Shown here piece by piece: positions 47,269-58,450 of a stretch of 64,000 nucleotides of DNA. Source of the stretch: Erythrophleum ivorense (taxonomy: Eukaryota; Streptophyta; Magnoliopsida; Fabales; Fabaceae); assembly GCA_026724425.1 (NCBI GenBank), contig JAIUCV010000001.1, positions 14,304,556 to 14,368,555 on the forward strand. Direction: 5' to 3'. Both the position numbers and the translations under genes were made by a program. Under the pieces are notes generated by a model that had not been told where the DNA came from, made no database searches, and was given only the letters and a program-made list of their open reading frames with translations. Each line of letters starts with the position of its first letter. The stretch's first letter is position 1.

Positions 47269-50200
47269 TGTAACACCTTAATGTATTAACCTTATCTACT
47301 CTTCATCTAGGCTTGATTCCATGCAATGCCAAAGAAAAAAGGATAAAACCATGACATTTATTACGTTATGTCGGGATTTAAATATTCATACTTTGCCTCG
47401 TGGAGCCTTATGGATCCATCGATCACATTCTTTACTCAAAATCCATTCACACAACTCATATATATCATAAAATAATTCATGAACTATGAATTTGAAACCA
47501 AAAACTAGGATAATACAAATTTTCTTGTGGGTCCAAAATTTAGATTTTTAACACTAATTTTAAAAAAATTATAATTAATTCTAGAAAAATGAGAATCATG
47601 CAAGTGATAACTTTATGAAAAGCTCTAGATGTTAAATTTATACTAAAAATAATTCCAAGCCACAGCAATATCATTTGGACCATATTTGATAATAGAAAAG
47701 CTCAAAAGGTTAGACTACCTAGTGTTTCCAATACAACTTACTGATATAAATTTCAAAAATTCATAACTAATTCCAGAAAAAAATTCAATTTGGGCAAACT
47801 ATACCAATTTGAAAAGCTACAGACTAGAGGAGAAAAATAAGTCCAGACTAGTTCAGAAGTCTTTAAGCCTTAAAAACTGATAGAATAGTAGGCAAGGTTT
47901 GCTGGAATCCCTGATACTAACATAAAACTTTCAAAAATTATTTCTCCCTCTACAGACCTCCAATTGAGGTGTTTCTAGTTGGTATAGGTCACTGTGAATG
48001 TCTAGTTTCTTTTTATAAAATTTTATAGCTATTGGATACCATTTGACATATGAATGATAGAGGTAAAATTTTTTACCCTATGAATAATGCCACTATCAAA
48101 TTTAAAAATTTTAGCCAATTTTAAAAATTCACCAAAAATTCTCTAGAGCTCCAAATAATATGCACTTTAGCTTTCCAAAAATCTCTAGACAAGACCTATA
48201 AACATGCCAAGTTTCAGACTAAGAAGAGGTCATTTGGTCAAATCTTGACATAGCTCTTGAATTTGGCAAGTTTGGCACTATATATGTTGCAAAATGGCTT
48301 CAAATGGCTTTATACATGTTCTAGCACCTTTTGGGTAAGTTTTAAAGCACAAACATAACATATAAGAACTGCCCAAGTGGTCTAAATCATCATACATCTG
48401 AAACTCACTATGCTACATGCCATAATACACAATTAAGAATGAGCTACCAAGTATCCAAAAATGTATTTTCTCATTCATTTAATCACCACTTTGGTTCATA
48501 CACTATATTTACAAACTTTTACATTTGCTCACATGTTTACATCTCATAAATAATATGTACATATCTCTTTACATCAAAAACTACACTAGTGTCAAAATAT
48601 AGCCAACTATACTCCTTGGCTTGCATTTTGGTCTCCTTGAACTCCACCTAAACAAGTTAAGATGGGAAAGGAAAAAGGGTGAGATTCAAATAATCTTAAT
48701 AACTCATACACTCATTCAAGGAAGCAATCAAGCCATATAAACATGTCAAAGTACACAAATAGGCATCCAATACCATTAAGACTCATTTAACACATGATTT
48801 ACATGCCATGAAAATCATATCAAACTAAAAATAAGCTCTAGGGACTTTTAGTCTAACTTCACCCTATTTTTTAGACTTTTGGATTAGCCACACCTTTAGT
48901 CTAGGAACTTTTGACTTGGCCTCACTCATCTATGAGACTTTTGGGCTTGTCTCACCCATTCTTATGGACTTTTGGCTCCGCCTCATTCTTCATTAAGGGC
49001 TTTTGGCACCACTTTACCCTTAAGAGTAATTTTCATAACCAATTATAACCATAGTAATACCATCATAACAAGGTAATATCAAATGGCATGTCTCATAATG
49101 CAATTGCATATATAAACATACAATAACAATTAAATATCCATGAATGCAAGCAAGAAAGAGTGAAGAGCTACCTTGGTAATTAGACACAAGCTTCCCTCTT
49201 GATTTCTCTTTTCCTTTTTTGGTCTCACAACCACAACTAGATGGAACTTGAGATCTTTGGGCTAAACACCACAAATAACACCCAATTAATCTCTTGGAAC
49301 AAGTCAAAGAAACTCACTCTTAGGAATATACTTTGTTCCATTGGCCTCATATTAGTTCCATTAATGACCTAATGAAGTAACTACCATACTTCAAGCTCTA
49401 GGCTCAATTTCCTTCTTATATCTAGGCTTCATGGGTCCATTTAGACTCCTTGGAGTTATCACAAACTCATTTCCAAGAATCTACATACAAGTTTCTTCTT
49501 AAGGCTATATTATAGAACCTATTGACCTAACTCTCAATCTATAGCTTCCAAGTTTTTCCCAAAGATTCCTCTCATCATCTTCCATCACAAATGACCTCAA
49601 GCCAAGTTTAAAACCAATTACAACACTCCTTACCCCTCTCAAGTGTTCTAGGTCGAACCATGAAGAGCATTTAAAGTCCATTGAGTTCCCATTTTTTTCT
49701 TGATAGAAGGGGCACTTGGGAAGCTTCCTAAGGGTCTGGGGAACTCAACCAACCACTCACATAAGTTAGGAAATTCTTAGACAAAATCATATTTTACATA
49801 ATGTTTAAGAACCTTTATGTTTCTTATCTTGAAGTTCAATAATTTTTCTTCCACTTCCTTTGCATTTCCTAGCTTCCAACACTCTAAATCAATGGTTTCT
49901 TACTTGTTCTAGGTTAGAACTTCCTCCTTCTCTCAAGCTTTCTCCTTGGCTAAAACATCACACATAAGGAGCAAGGGAAGAAGAGCAAAAAAAATCATGA
50001 ATCATACCTTGTTTTCCTTGCTTCTTCAAAGTCTTCCTTTCTACCTTAGTCTTCTATTGGAATTTCTTAACTTCTCCCCTCTATACATGGCTCAAAACAG
50101 AACCAATTCAATAACCAAAACTATGAAAAAGGAGAAGAGGAGGAGGATAATGAATTTATCAAAGGAAGGAGCTTGAACTTCAAGAATTCTCTTACCTTTT

Positions 50201-50623
50201 TCCTTGAATTTCCCCTTCTTTCTCTTTCTCTTAGGCAGAGCTCCTTCTAGTTTTAACCAGCCCAAAGTTAGTCAGAGAAAGAGAGAGGAATCTAGACTCT
50301 TTGAGAAATAAATTTTCACTTTTTCACATTTTTTTTGGATCAAGTCTCGCTATAACGGGAAGCACATCTCGCTGCGGCGAGAACTTATTAGTCCCAAGTC
50401 CCAACTGTTCTCACTATAGCTGACACTATTGCAAAAAATCCCTTAGATTTTGTATGGGACACAAACTCACTATAGTAGACTACATCCTCACCATGGCAAA
50501 CTGGTACCTTCGCCATAGCGAACTGGCTCCTTCCTGTAGCGAATTGGTACCATTGCTATAGTTAACAGGGATCTTGGCTATAGCCAAAAGACTTAAAAAA
50601 AATTTTAAATCTTGGATGTTACA
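47269..50623 (+). mobile_element. Solo LTR D (TGTAACACC family)
   Basis: It starts TGTAACACCTTAATG and ends CTTGGATGTTACA. The flanks are AGCAT (47264-47268) and AACAT (50624-50628), a 5-bp duplication with one change. It is 3355 bp and homologous to LTR C. Only 14 bp separate C and D, and each has its own duplication, so they are two independent insertions and not the two LTRs of one element. Its 3' end differs from LTR C by carrying the palindromic CGCTATAGCGA-type block listed separately. Confidence -1.
50341..50590. repeat. Near-palindromic CGCTATAGCGA-type block in LTR D
   Basis: About ten spaced words related to TCGCTATAGCGA, each close to its own reverse complement (TCTCGCTGCGGCGAG, TTCGCCATAGCGAACTGG, TTCCTGTAGCGAATTGG, TTGGCTATAGCCAAAAG). 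The separation is roughly 20-30 bp. The block fills the last 250 bp of LTR D and is absent from the same position in LTR C. Confidence -1.
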
Positions 50624-50628
50624 AACAT

Positions 50629-52282
50629 CATTATATATTTTCTTGTGTCTTTTTTTACTATCTTTTTTTCCTTTTATTATTTTTTGCTTTCACATATAAA
50701 AATATATAATCAAGTTAAACCTTCATGTACATAAATGAAACATAGATTTAAACCAGTCTACTATAAAAGAAGTATTTATATAAAATGTTTGCTATAAATT
50801 TAAACTAACATGTACATTTATATAATCGCACTTACAACCAATTTGAGGTCTTACAATTTCAAATTATAATTGGATTGCTATAATCAAAATAATAATATAT
50901 ATGTCATTACTTAAAGTCAAATTCAAAAATACAATTTTTTTAATGCAAACATAACAAATATTGAATGTAAAATAACTAACTATAAATAAATGTAGCTAAA
51001 ACCATTTTCAACAACTTGATCCTCCTCTAGCAAAAAGTTAAACCTTCAACTTTTTATCTTTCAAAGCCTACAATTTATAATTTTCAATCATAATAAGATA
51101 ATATTATCAAGTACCAATGGCTTGATTCTTAAAATCTTAACACTTTATACTTCCATATTTGCAACTTCTCCTCTAAGATGTTTCTTTATTTTCATGTCTA
51201 ACTAATTAGAAATATCCTTTAAAGCAATTTCATGTATCAATAATTAAAAAATAAAAGAAAATAAAATACTATGCACATGTAAGAGAAGAATAAATCAATA
51301 TGTTAAAATTGAAATAATAATATCAAAAAACAAAAGGGTAGAGATAACATGATCTCACCATAAACATTGAAATTGGAGATTATTTTCATTAAAAAAACTT
51401 CAATTTGTTACACACATTCATGATATGCAAATAAATAAGAGTTAGATTGCCTCACTAGCCAAGTTAGAAAACAAATATAACCCTTTTATTCCCATGAACA
51501 TGGCTTGTTCCTTTGCATATAATTTTTATTAAAACAAAGCCATTCCTAGGCATGTAGGGATCATTGAAAAGAAAAAAAAAAAGCATCTTCTATTTCATAG
51601 GTAAATTTAGTATGTTACCAGACAAGTATATACGCTTGTGCAACCTAGATCCTACCATATAATAGAAAGGATGGAAAATTTCTATTAGTGTATCTACTAA
51701 AACAAGCATAACTAGCTTCATTATATGATAATTTCCTACTCTTTTATTTAAGCTTATATCTATCACTCCCATTTTAGAGCAAACTTGATCGAGATCTAAG
51801 GATTTGTATCTTTCTTTAGAACCAAAAGAGATTGAGGATTGAATACTTGTACTTATAGGAGTTCAATTTAGGGCTTTAAAATATGCTGTGAAATAGTTAT
51901 CCTAGGTCTTGGAATTGGTATTATCTCTATTTTTGTTATTCTATAGTGGTAGCTTTAATTGCTCATGTTTAATTAGAGAAAGTGAAAGCAATTTGGATGA
52001 AAGGTTCTCACAATAGAAGCTTTGTGCCAAAGGTAAAGAGGAAGTTCTAACTCTCAATCTTATGCAGTGAAAAAACCTTCTATAATTCAATTAAAAGAAA
52101 ACCTAAATTTAGAAGAACATTTGCCAAAGGAAGAATAAGCTATAAATCATAGTTCTCAAAAGTGAGTGAATCAGTTTTCCTTATAGCTCTTTCTTCCTTT
52201 TGGTTGTGTTTAGTTGCCTCTTGATGGGTAAAAAGGCATTAAAATAGCAAGTAATATTTTGCATTGACTTTGGTTCTCTTGA
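50629..52282. other. Interior of CACTA-beta
   Basis: AT-rich sequence without recognisable coding motifs, between solo LTR D and the short CACTA-like element. Short open frames here (such as 51590-51772 on the minus strand) show no motif. Confidence -1.
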
Positions 52283-53460
52283 CATTGCAAAAAAACAAAA
52301 ACAAAAATATCTTAGCAATAATGTCTTAGTTATGGTTATGCTAACTATGGTTAAAACGCATCCTAGTTACAATTATTATAACCATAATTAAGACAATCCC
52401 CTATCATAACCACAACAAAGTGTAAACTGTGGTTAGGACAATGCTAATACCAATAGTAGGTTAACAAGCACAAAGCATGGGTTTTATGCAACCATTATTG
52501 TAGTTCTATTTTTACCTAGATATAAGGATTGACAGGGAAAGAGAAAATGAAATGCAAGCACAAAATGTCAGCGATGTCTTGTCTATTTCTTATTTTTCAC
52601 TTTTCTTATTTTGTTAACTTTATGACCATTTATGTATACATGCCGTTGATTTTGGAAATTTTACATGGGGAATTGAAACTCTCAAGTGTTGACAATTATA
52701 TAGTCAAATTTAATATATAACTTCTCTGATAATTATGTGGTTCAAAAACTCATTCATACTCTTTCTATATATGTTGTTGATTCACATTCTTTTTAATCAT
52801 GGGTGTAGAACATGTGGTCTAGGTGTCCAAATCCAATGTTATTTTTCTTGTACTACTATAAAATATATTCAAGTATTTCTTAAATGTAATAATTTCCCTT
52901 TTGTATGGATTTTTTTTCCACATCAAATATATTCATTGGTATTTTTCTAAAATGTGAATATCCTTTTCTTTTGTAAGCTTCAAATCATGAGTAGAGCATT
53001 CTTCTTGCAAGGAGCAAAGCCTAAGCTTGAGTACTTTTTGCAATACCTTGTCAGGACAACCTAGAATGGTGAAGCTTATAAGTTAGCTAAACTCTATATG
53101 TATTATCATTTTAGTAAATATAGTTTCATTTACTCCACAAAGTTGATACATGTAAATCAAAGGATGTTGGTGAAAATTTTTGTTGCTCAAGCGCAAGCTT
53201 ACTCAAGAAAAAGGGACATAAAAATATAATGAAATGTTTTTTTCAAAAAAGGATTTAGCAGCAGTCAAAACCGCCACCTTAAAGTTTGCACATTTTCAAC
53301 CATAGTTAAATCATAGTTAGACCATACCCTATCTACAATTTTACCAATAGTTAGTAAAAACCATTCTTAAAATTTTCACAATAAACAATTCAACAATAGA
53401 CTTCGTATAGTCACTAAAGCCATTAAAAAATGGTGGCTAAATGTGTGACTTCTTATAGTG
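52283..53460. mobile_element. Short non-autonomous CACTA-like element
   Basis: The left end reads CATTGCAAAAAAAC. The complement of the right end reads CACTATAAGAAGTC. TGA flanks both sides (52280-52282 and 53461-53463). Subterminal words of the type TAACTATGGTTA / ACCATAGTTA occur near both ends (52330-52470 and 53270-53360). It is 1178 bp and has no coding capacity. It sits inside CACTA-beta and is therefore younger. The termini are short and partly decayed. Confidence -1.
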
Positions 53461-53956
53461 TGAACAGAGAGAGGCAATAAAAAGATGGAGGGATGGAAGC
53501 TGAGAAGACGTCAAATGTTAAGGTTATTATTTCTAGGGAGAATCGGAAGAGAAGCCTAAAAAAAAGCATATAGTATTATGGTAACCGATGCTATAATCAT
53601 AATTTTGGACTCTAGGTTGGTTTTAACTGATGCCAGAGAAGTGATAGGAAACTTTTAAGAAATAGGCATCTAGCGTCGGTTGTGATAACTAATGCTAAAA
53701 AAATAATTTTTATAATGGTTGATTAGCTTCCAATTAAGGAATGTTTTGACTTATACAGAGTAAAATGACCATAAATCGGATTTAAAATCAATACTATCAA
53801 ATCTATATTTAGTGCTTCTAAAATGAAATTTAAAGTTTTGTTGTTTTGAAAATTAAAATTGTTTTTGGGAGAAACCTTGAGACTAACATGTAGACTTAGG
53901 AAAACCACAAAGCAGTAGCTACACAAATTGAATAATTTTCTCAAGCATCATTTTCG

Positions 53957-54233
53957 CCATGTCAAAGCCTCCCTAGTTAAACTTTATATTCATGCGTACA
54001 TGATGAACTCCTTTAAACACCGAACGGAAATTTTAATTAGTTGATGATATATCAAGCCTTTCTTCACGCACCCAATAGAAACATGTCAGCAAGCAGAGAC
54101 CAAGCCTTGCTTCAAGACACAAACAAGAGCATTAATTTTAATTAGTAAAATAAACTCTTTCATCAAGCACCAAAATAGAAACAATAATAATCAGTACAGA
54201 GCAAGGAAATCAAGCCTTTCTTAGTTCATTGTT
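53957..54233 (+). promoter_or_regulatory. Duplicated laccase upstream region, decayed
   Basis: CATGTCAAAGCCTCCCTA and the later AATCAAGCCTTTCTTAGTTCA match the upstream region of the intact laccase (10624-10806). The TATA stretch is reduced to ACTTTATATTCATGC. A segment with CAAGC and AAACAAGA words is expanded relative to the intact gene. The homology marks the left boundary of the duplicated unit near 53950. Confidence -1.
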
Positions 54234-54412
54234 ATGAAATCTTGGTGATATTGATTGTACATATATTACGAATTTTGTTCATTAACAACACTTTTATTTG
54301 CCTGGTACTTGGGCATTATACTTTTCGAGGTTTGTTTTGATGAACCTAACTATATATTCAAATTTATGCCATGTTGAAGTAATTCCTCACAAAGTAAATA
54401 TGAAATTATATA

Positions 54413-54689
54413 CTCTCTCCTGTTCAAAATATAAGTCACCTTTAACAAATTCACGCTTTTTAAGAAAAATTAATTATGTTCTTAAACTTTTCAAATATTA
54501 CCATGTCTTTCCAATCTTACCACTGTAATCAATACAACTGTTGCCATTAAATGAAAGGTTTTTAACACAACTGTTGCCATTAAATAAAGGGTATTATGGA
54601 AAAAAAAAGTAATAATCATTGCCAAGTGACTTACATTTTGCATCAAAATTTTTTTTCCTTTAGTGACTTACATTTTGGACCAGAAGGAG
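54413..54689. mobile_element. Stowaway-type MITE
   Basis: Termini CTCTCTCCTGTTCAAAATAT and, complemented from the right, CTCCTTCTGGTCCAAAATGT form imperfect inverted repeats of about 28 bp. They are flanked by TA on both sides (54411-54412 and 54690-54691), as for Tc1/mariner-derived Stowaway elements. At 277 bp it has no coding capacity. It contains a tandem duplication with ACAACTGTTGCCATTAAAT. It lies in intron 1 of the laccase pseudogene and is absent from the intact copy, so it arrived after the duplication. Confidence -1.
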
Positions 54690-55805
54690 TATATCGTAGC
54701 TGCCATTTTCATTTAGACATTTGCATAAAATAAGTGTAGGTTAAAGACACTTCCTACTCAAGACTTCATAGCACTAAGAAATCTTGACTTTAAACGGCCA
54801 ATTTCCAACACTAACTTTGCAAGTTACCAAAGAAAAACCATCATTATTGACGGTTATAACCAAGCCAATGACAACATCACCATCCATTGGTACATTAAAT
54901 ATAATTAAACTAAGCCCACTTTATGTCATCTCAATTTGTTTATTAAGCTTATATTCTTTGTGAAAGAGAACTAATTATAAAGGTGAAAGCGTAAATTAAC
55001 AGGCATGGAGTAAACTAACCAAGATATCCATGATTAGTTGGCCCTGAGTTTATCACTCAATGATCGATTTAACCTAGTTACAAGTTTAGCTAGAAGGTCA
55101 TCTTTCTAAAGAGGAAGGAACTCTCTGGTGGCACATTCACAGTGCCTATTCCCAACCCACCGTTAATGAACCACCTACCCATTTCCAAAACCACAACGCA
55201 GAGTTTCCCATTTTATTCAGTTTATATCTTTTAATTCAATTCCCTATTAATTGTTTCATTTGAGATCAATGGTTACCAAAATTAAATATGCATTTGTGAC
55301 ATAAATGCAGGAGAGTGGTGAAAGCAATATATCATTCAAGTTTACAATGACTTTTGTGGAGAAGGAGGAGACCTTATGTTGTCTGATGCTTACATCATCA
55401 ATGGCCAACCCGATGATCTTTACCCCTGCTCATATTCTAGTAATTAATAAGCTTGTCTTTTATTTTCCAATTTGTTAATTTATTCTCTCTTTTTGTGACT
55501 TATAATAACAATATTATGATGGTATGTATATTTTTATTAATGTAGACACTTTTAGGCTAAAGGTTAGACTTGGAAAAACCTATCTTTTCCAAATGATCAA
55601 TGCAACACAAGAGAACCCTCTGTTCTTAGCCATTGCAAATCATAAACTCCCAATGGTTGGAACAGATGAAAGTTACATAAAGTCAATGACAATTCATAGT
55701 TTCTATATGGTGGGATGGAGGTTTGGGAACTATGACAAAGACAAGGGCCCTTTAAAGCACAATCTTGTTGATCCTCCTTACTAGAAAACTATGTGTGTTT
55801 ACTGT

Positions 55806-55836
55806 CTCTATGTGTGTGTGTGTGTGTTATGTGTGT
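55806..55836. repeat. (TG)n microsatellite in the pseudogene's last intron
   Basis: Alternating TG with one interruption, between the exon 5 and exon 6 remnants. The intact laccase lacks it. Confidence -1.
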
Positions 55837-55945
55837 GTATTTTTCTTTCCTTTTTTAGAGGGGGGTGGGTGTGGATTGATGCACTATCATTTACAAAAGC
55901 ATAATTCATGGGGAATGGCTATAACTTTCTACCATAAAAGGTAAT

Positions 55946-58450
55946 TCAAAGCCAAGGGCAAGCATAACCAAATTTGCCTTATATATATATATATCGTTAT
56001 ATTCATTTACTTTAGAGTAGATTAATAATTTGTTTTTTAGAAGATCACTGTTCTTCTCTCTTTTTTAAATTTGATCTTCTAAAAATAGAGCCTTACAATT
56101 TAGTCTCCCAATCATTTTGTCCTATCAAAGTGCATGGTCCCTCACATCAAGCAAAGTCATCATTACTTAACTAACTAACTAACAAGGCATAATAGAAGTC
56201 TCCATGGCCATTAACTAATTTGAATTTGCTTGGCTGTCATGTGACCAAGTCCCATTCAATGACAGTAAAAATTGATCTTGAAGTGGATGATGATTATATA
56301 TCCCCCAGATATAATAGTAAGCTGGTAGTTTTTACTGATGCATTACATAATTATATGATTAAGGCTCCATATACAATTTTTATTTTTTTTTTAGTAAAAG
56401 TATTCTCAAGCCAACCAGAGTATAAATTGAGACTAGGCCTTTTTTCAAGTGATCTTAAAAGTGTACCTCCTTATTAGTATGATGCATTTATGAAAAGAAA
56501 TTCTCCTAAGTGATGATTCAAAGGTTTGAAACTCAGTAGTTAAGAGAAGAAACCCACTTCTTTAACCCTTTAGGATTAGACTCTCTCTCACTCTATATGT
56601 GTGTGTGTGTGTGTGTGTGTGACATGTAATACATGCTTTTATTTCCTCTTCTTTCTTCATTTGTGTGCATAAGGACATTTTGGAGTAGATCTACATTTTA
56701 GGGAATTGCTAATCTTCTCGCTAGTGTTGCAGATACAGTAGAGTTTTGAGTAAGTCATCACTTCTTAACTAAAAAACAAAACAGTAAATGGGTACTTAAA
56801 TCATTATTTAATAATAATATATTTATTGGGGATAGAGATATGACTTTAATACCCTTGCATTAATTATGTTTTTACATGAAAATGACTTAAATATCCTTGT
56901 ATGTATCTTGTCTTTCACACAAATATGATAATTGCTAACACTTACAAATATAATTTTTAACTTAATCATTGATGAAGATAACATATTTGATTAAGTTAAA
57001 AATTATATTTCTTACAACCAAAATGATAATATAACATATACTTAATTTTTTTTTCTTATTAGAACTAACAATTTTAATGATTAGTTGAAATATATAGTGT
57101 CAACCTAGAGATCTTACTGAACAGCTCAAATAACATCAGTTAAATTAACTTGTATTTTATGTGAAGACTACAAATCTCTATTCTTACTCATAAGGAAAAT
57201 GATAAATCCTAGAGATTTATTATAATGCAATTATGATCATATTAATTTGTTATTTAGAATATCAACAGTGGATAAAATTGTAAGTATGTGATAGTCAGAG
57301 GTTTTTTTTTTCTCTAAAATTTCTTATTAACGCATGAGAATGAATACATTTATGATTTACCCAATTTCAAAGAGTTTGACATTTGAACTTGTATCTTGGA
57401 GAATAACCATAGTTCTAAAAAGTAGATTGGATGAGATTGTTGGACCAAAAACATATGTAGATTAGACTATAATTTGGATTTATTTGAACCACAAAATTAA
57501 TCTATCAAAAAATTGGCTGAATTAGTGAAAAATCAATAAAACCCAATAAGTTCAATGGGTTAAGTTGATTTTAAAATTTTATTTTATTTAATGAACATTC
57601 TAACTTTAATCAGCTATAATTTTTAATTTGTAAAAAATTTTAGACCTTAATACATACTAACGAGAAATTTTATCAGAGTTCCTCATCAAATCCTAATTGG
57701 TTTCACCTGGTTAAAGGCTCAAGATCTTTTATTTTTATGTGTTTTAGAACTTCTTTTAAAACTCTTTTTTTGTTCCTATTTGTTGTAGTTTTAATTTTTT
57801 TAAAAAATTAATTAGGTGAAAATGAACATGTGTGTGAAAAAGTAATAACATGTATCACTACAAATTAACAAAGTAGACTCATATTTGTGACAAAAATTAT
57901 AACCAAAGAATTTTCTTTTATTATTTATGTGGCTATTATCTCGTACAATTCTTCAATGTATTTAAGTGTTTTTTATATCTTGAGTCTATTTTGTAATAAT
58001 AATAATAATATTGTAATTGATATTCACTTCTTTAGATTTGAATATTGTGTTATGTTTAACCTTTGTTTTCATATATAATTGGTATTGAAATATTTGAAAA
58101 TTTTTAATATTTATTTATTATGATTTATTATATTAGATTTTTAATATATAAAGTTATATATATAATTAATTATTAATGATTTGATAATGATTAAATTAAT
58201 AAATTATTAATTAGCATTTAATAATGAATTTAATTTTAAAAATATTAAAAAATAACAATAATAAAAAATAGTTAAGAGTGAGCATGTGCCAAGTTTCCCT
58301 CAAATGTAAATTTTAATTGTTAGAAAAACAAAAGACTAAATCTAACACGTAACTCAAGAAATGAGTGGTCTCCACATTAGATTGTGGCCATTTAACCATT
58401 TTCTCCAGGCAATTTTGTATTGACCAAAATGCCCGCCCAAATCCAATTCG
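55946..58450. other. Intergenic DNA between laccase pseudogene and YLMG1
   Basis: No gene was recognised. It holds a (TA)n tract near 55980, a (TG)n microsatellite at about 56599-56621, an (AAT)n run near 57997 and long A/T-rich stretches. The last 100-150 bp probably contain the YLMG1 promoter and 5' UTR. The 85-codon frame at 56220-56477 shows no motif. Confidence -1.

Larger units (their letters stand above)
40346..53717. mobile_element. CACTA-beta: nested non-autonomous CACTA-type element
   Basis: The left end reads CATTAAAAAA, then, after solo LTR B, continues AATGACATTTAGTAGTAG. The complement of the right end reads CATTATAAAAATTATTTTTT. The trinucleotide GTT flanks both sides (40343-40345 and 53718-53720). 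Subterminal words of the type AACTGATGCTAAAG occur near both ends (43046-43370 and 53580-53700). Without its insertions (solo LTRs B, C and D and a short CACTA-like element) it is about 2.3 kb and has no coding content. Termini are decayed; the TSD and the shared subterminal words carry the call. Confidence -1.
54234..55945 (+). pseudogene. Laccase pseudogene, duplicate of the 10.8-kb laccase
   Basis: Exon remnants align with the intact gene: exon 1 54234-about 54329, exon 2 54740-54889, exon 3 55003-55220, exon 4 55311-55439, exon 5 55546-about 55790 and exon 6 about 55869-55945. Intron positions are shared, so it arose by DNA duplication. Lesions: a 1-bp deletion just after the ATG; in exon 3, CAA to TAA and TGG to TGA within copper motif 1 and a deletion of about 25 bp after motif 2; a lost donor after exon 3; about 640 bp missing from exon 5, joining GTDESYIKS to HSFYMVGW; a stop at DPPY; and loss of the HCH motif in exon 6. 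The only longer open piece is 55524-55784 (86 codons). A Stowaway-like MITE sits in intron 1. It cannot make an oxidase. Confidence -1.

Noticed and set aside
43387..50623. Full-length element with LTRs C and D
   Set aside because: Only 14 bp lies between them and each carries a separate target-site duplication.
56220..56477. 85-codon open frame after the laccase pseudogene
   Set aside because: No recognisable domain, low-complexity phenylalanine-rich part, and no promoter or intron signals.
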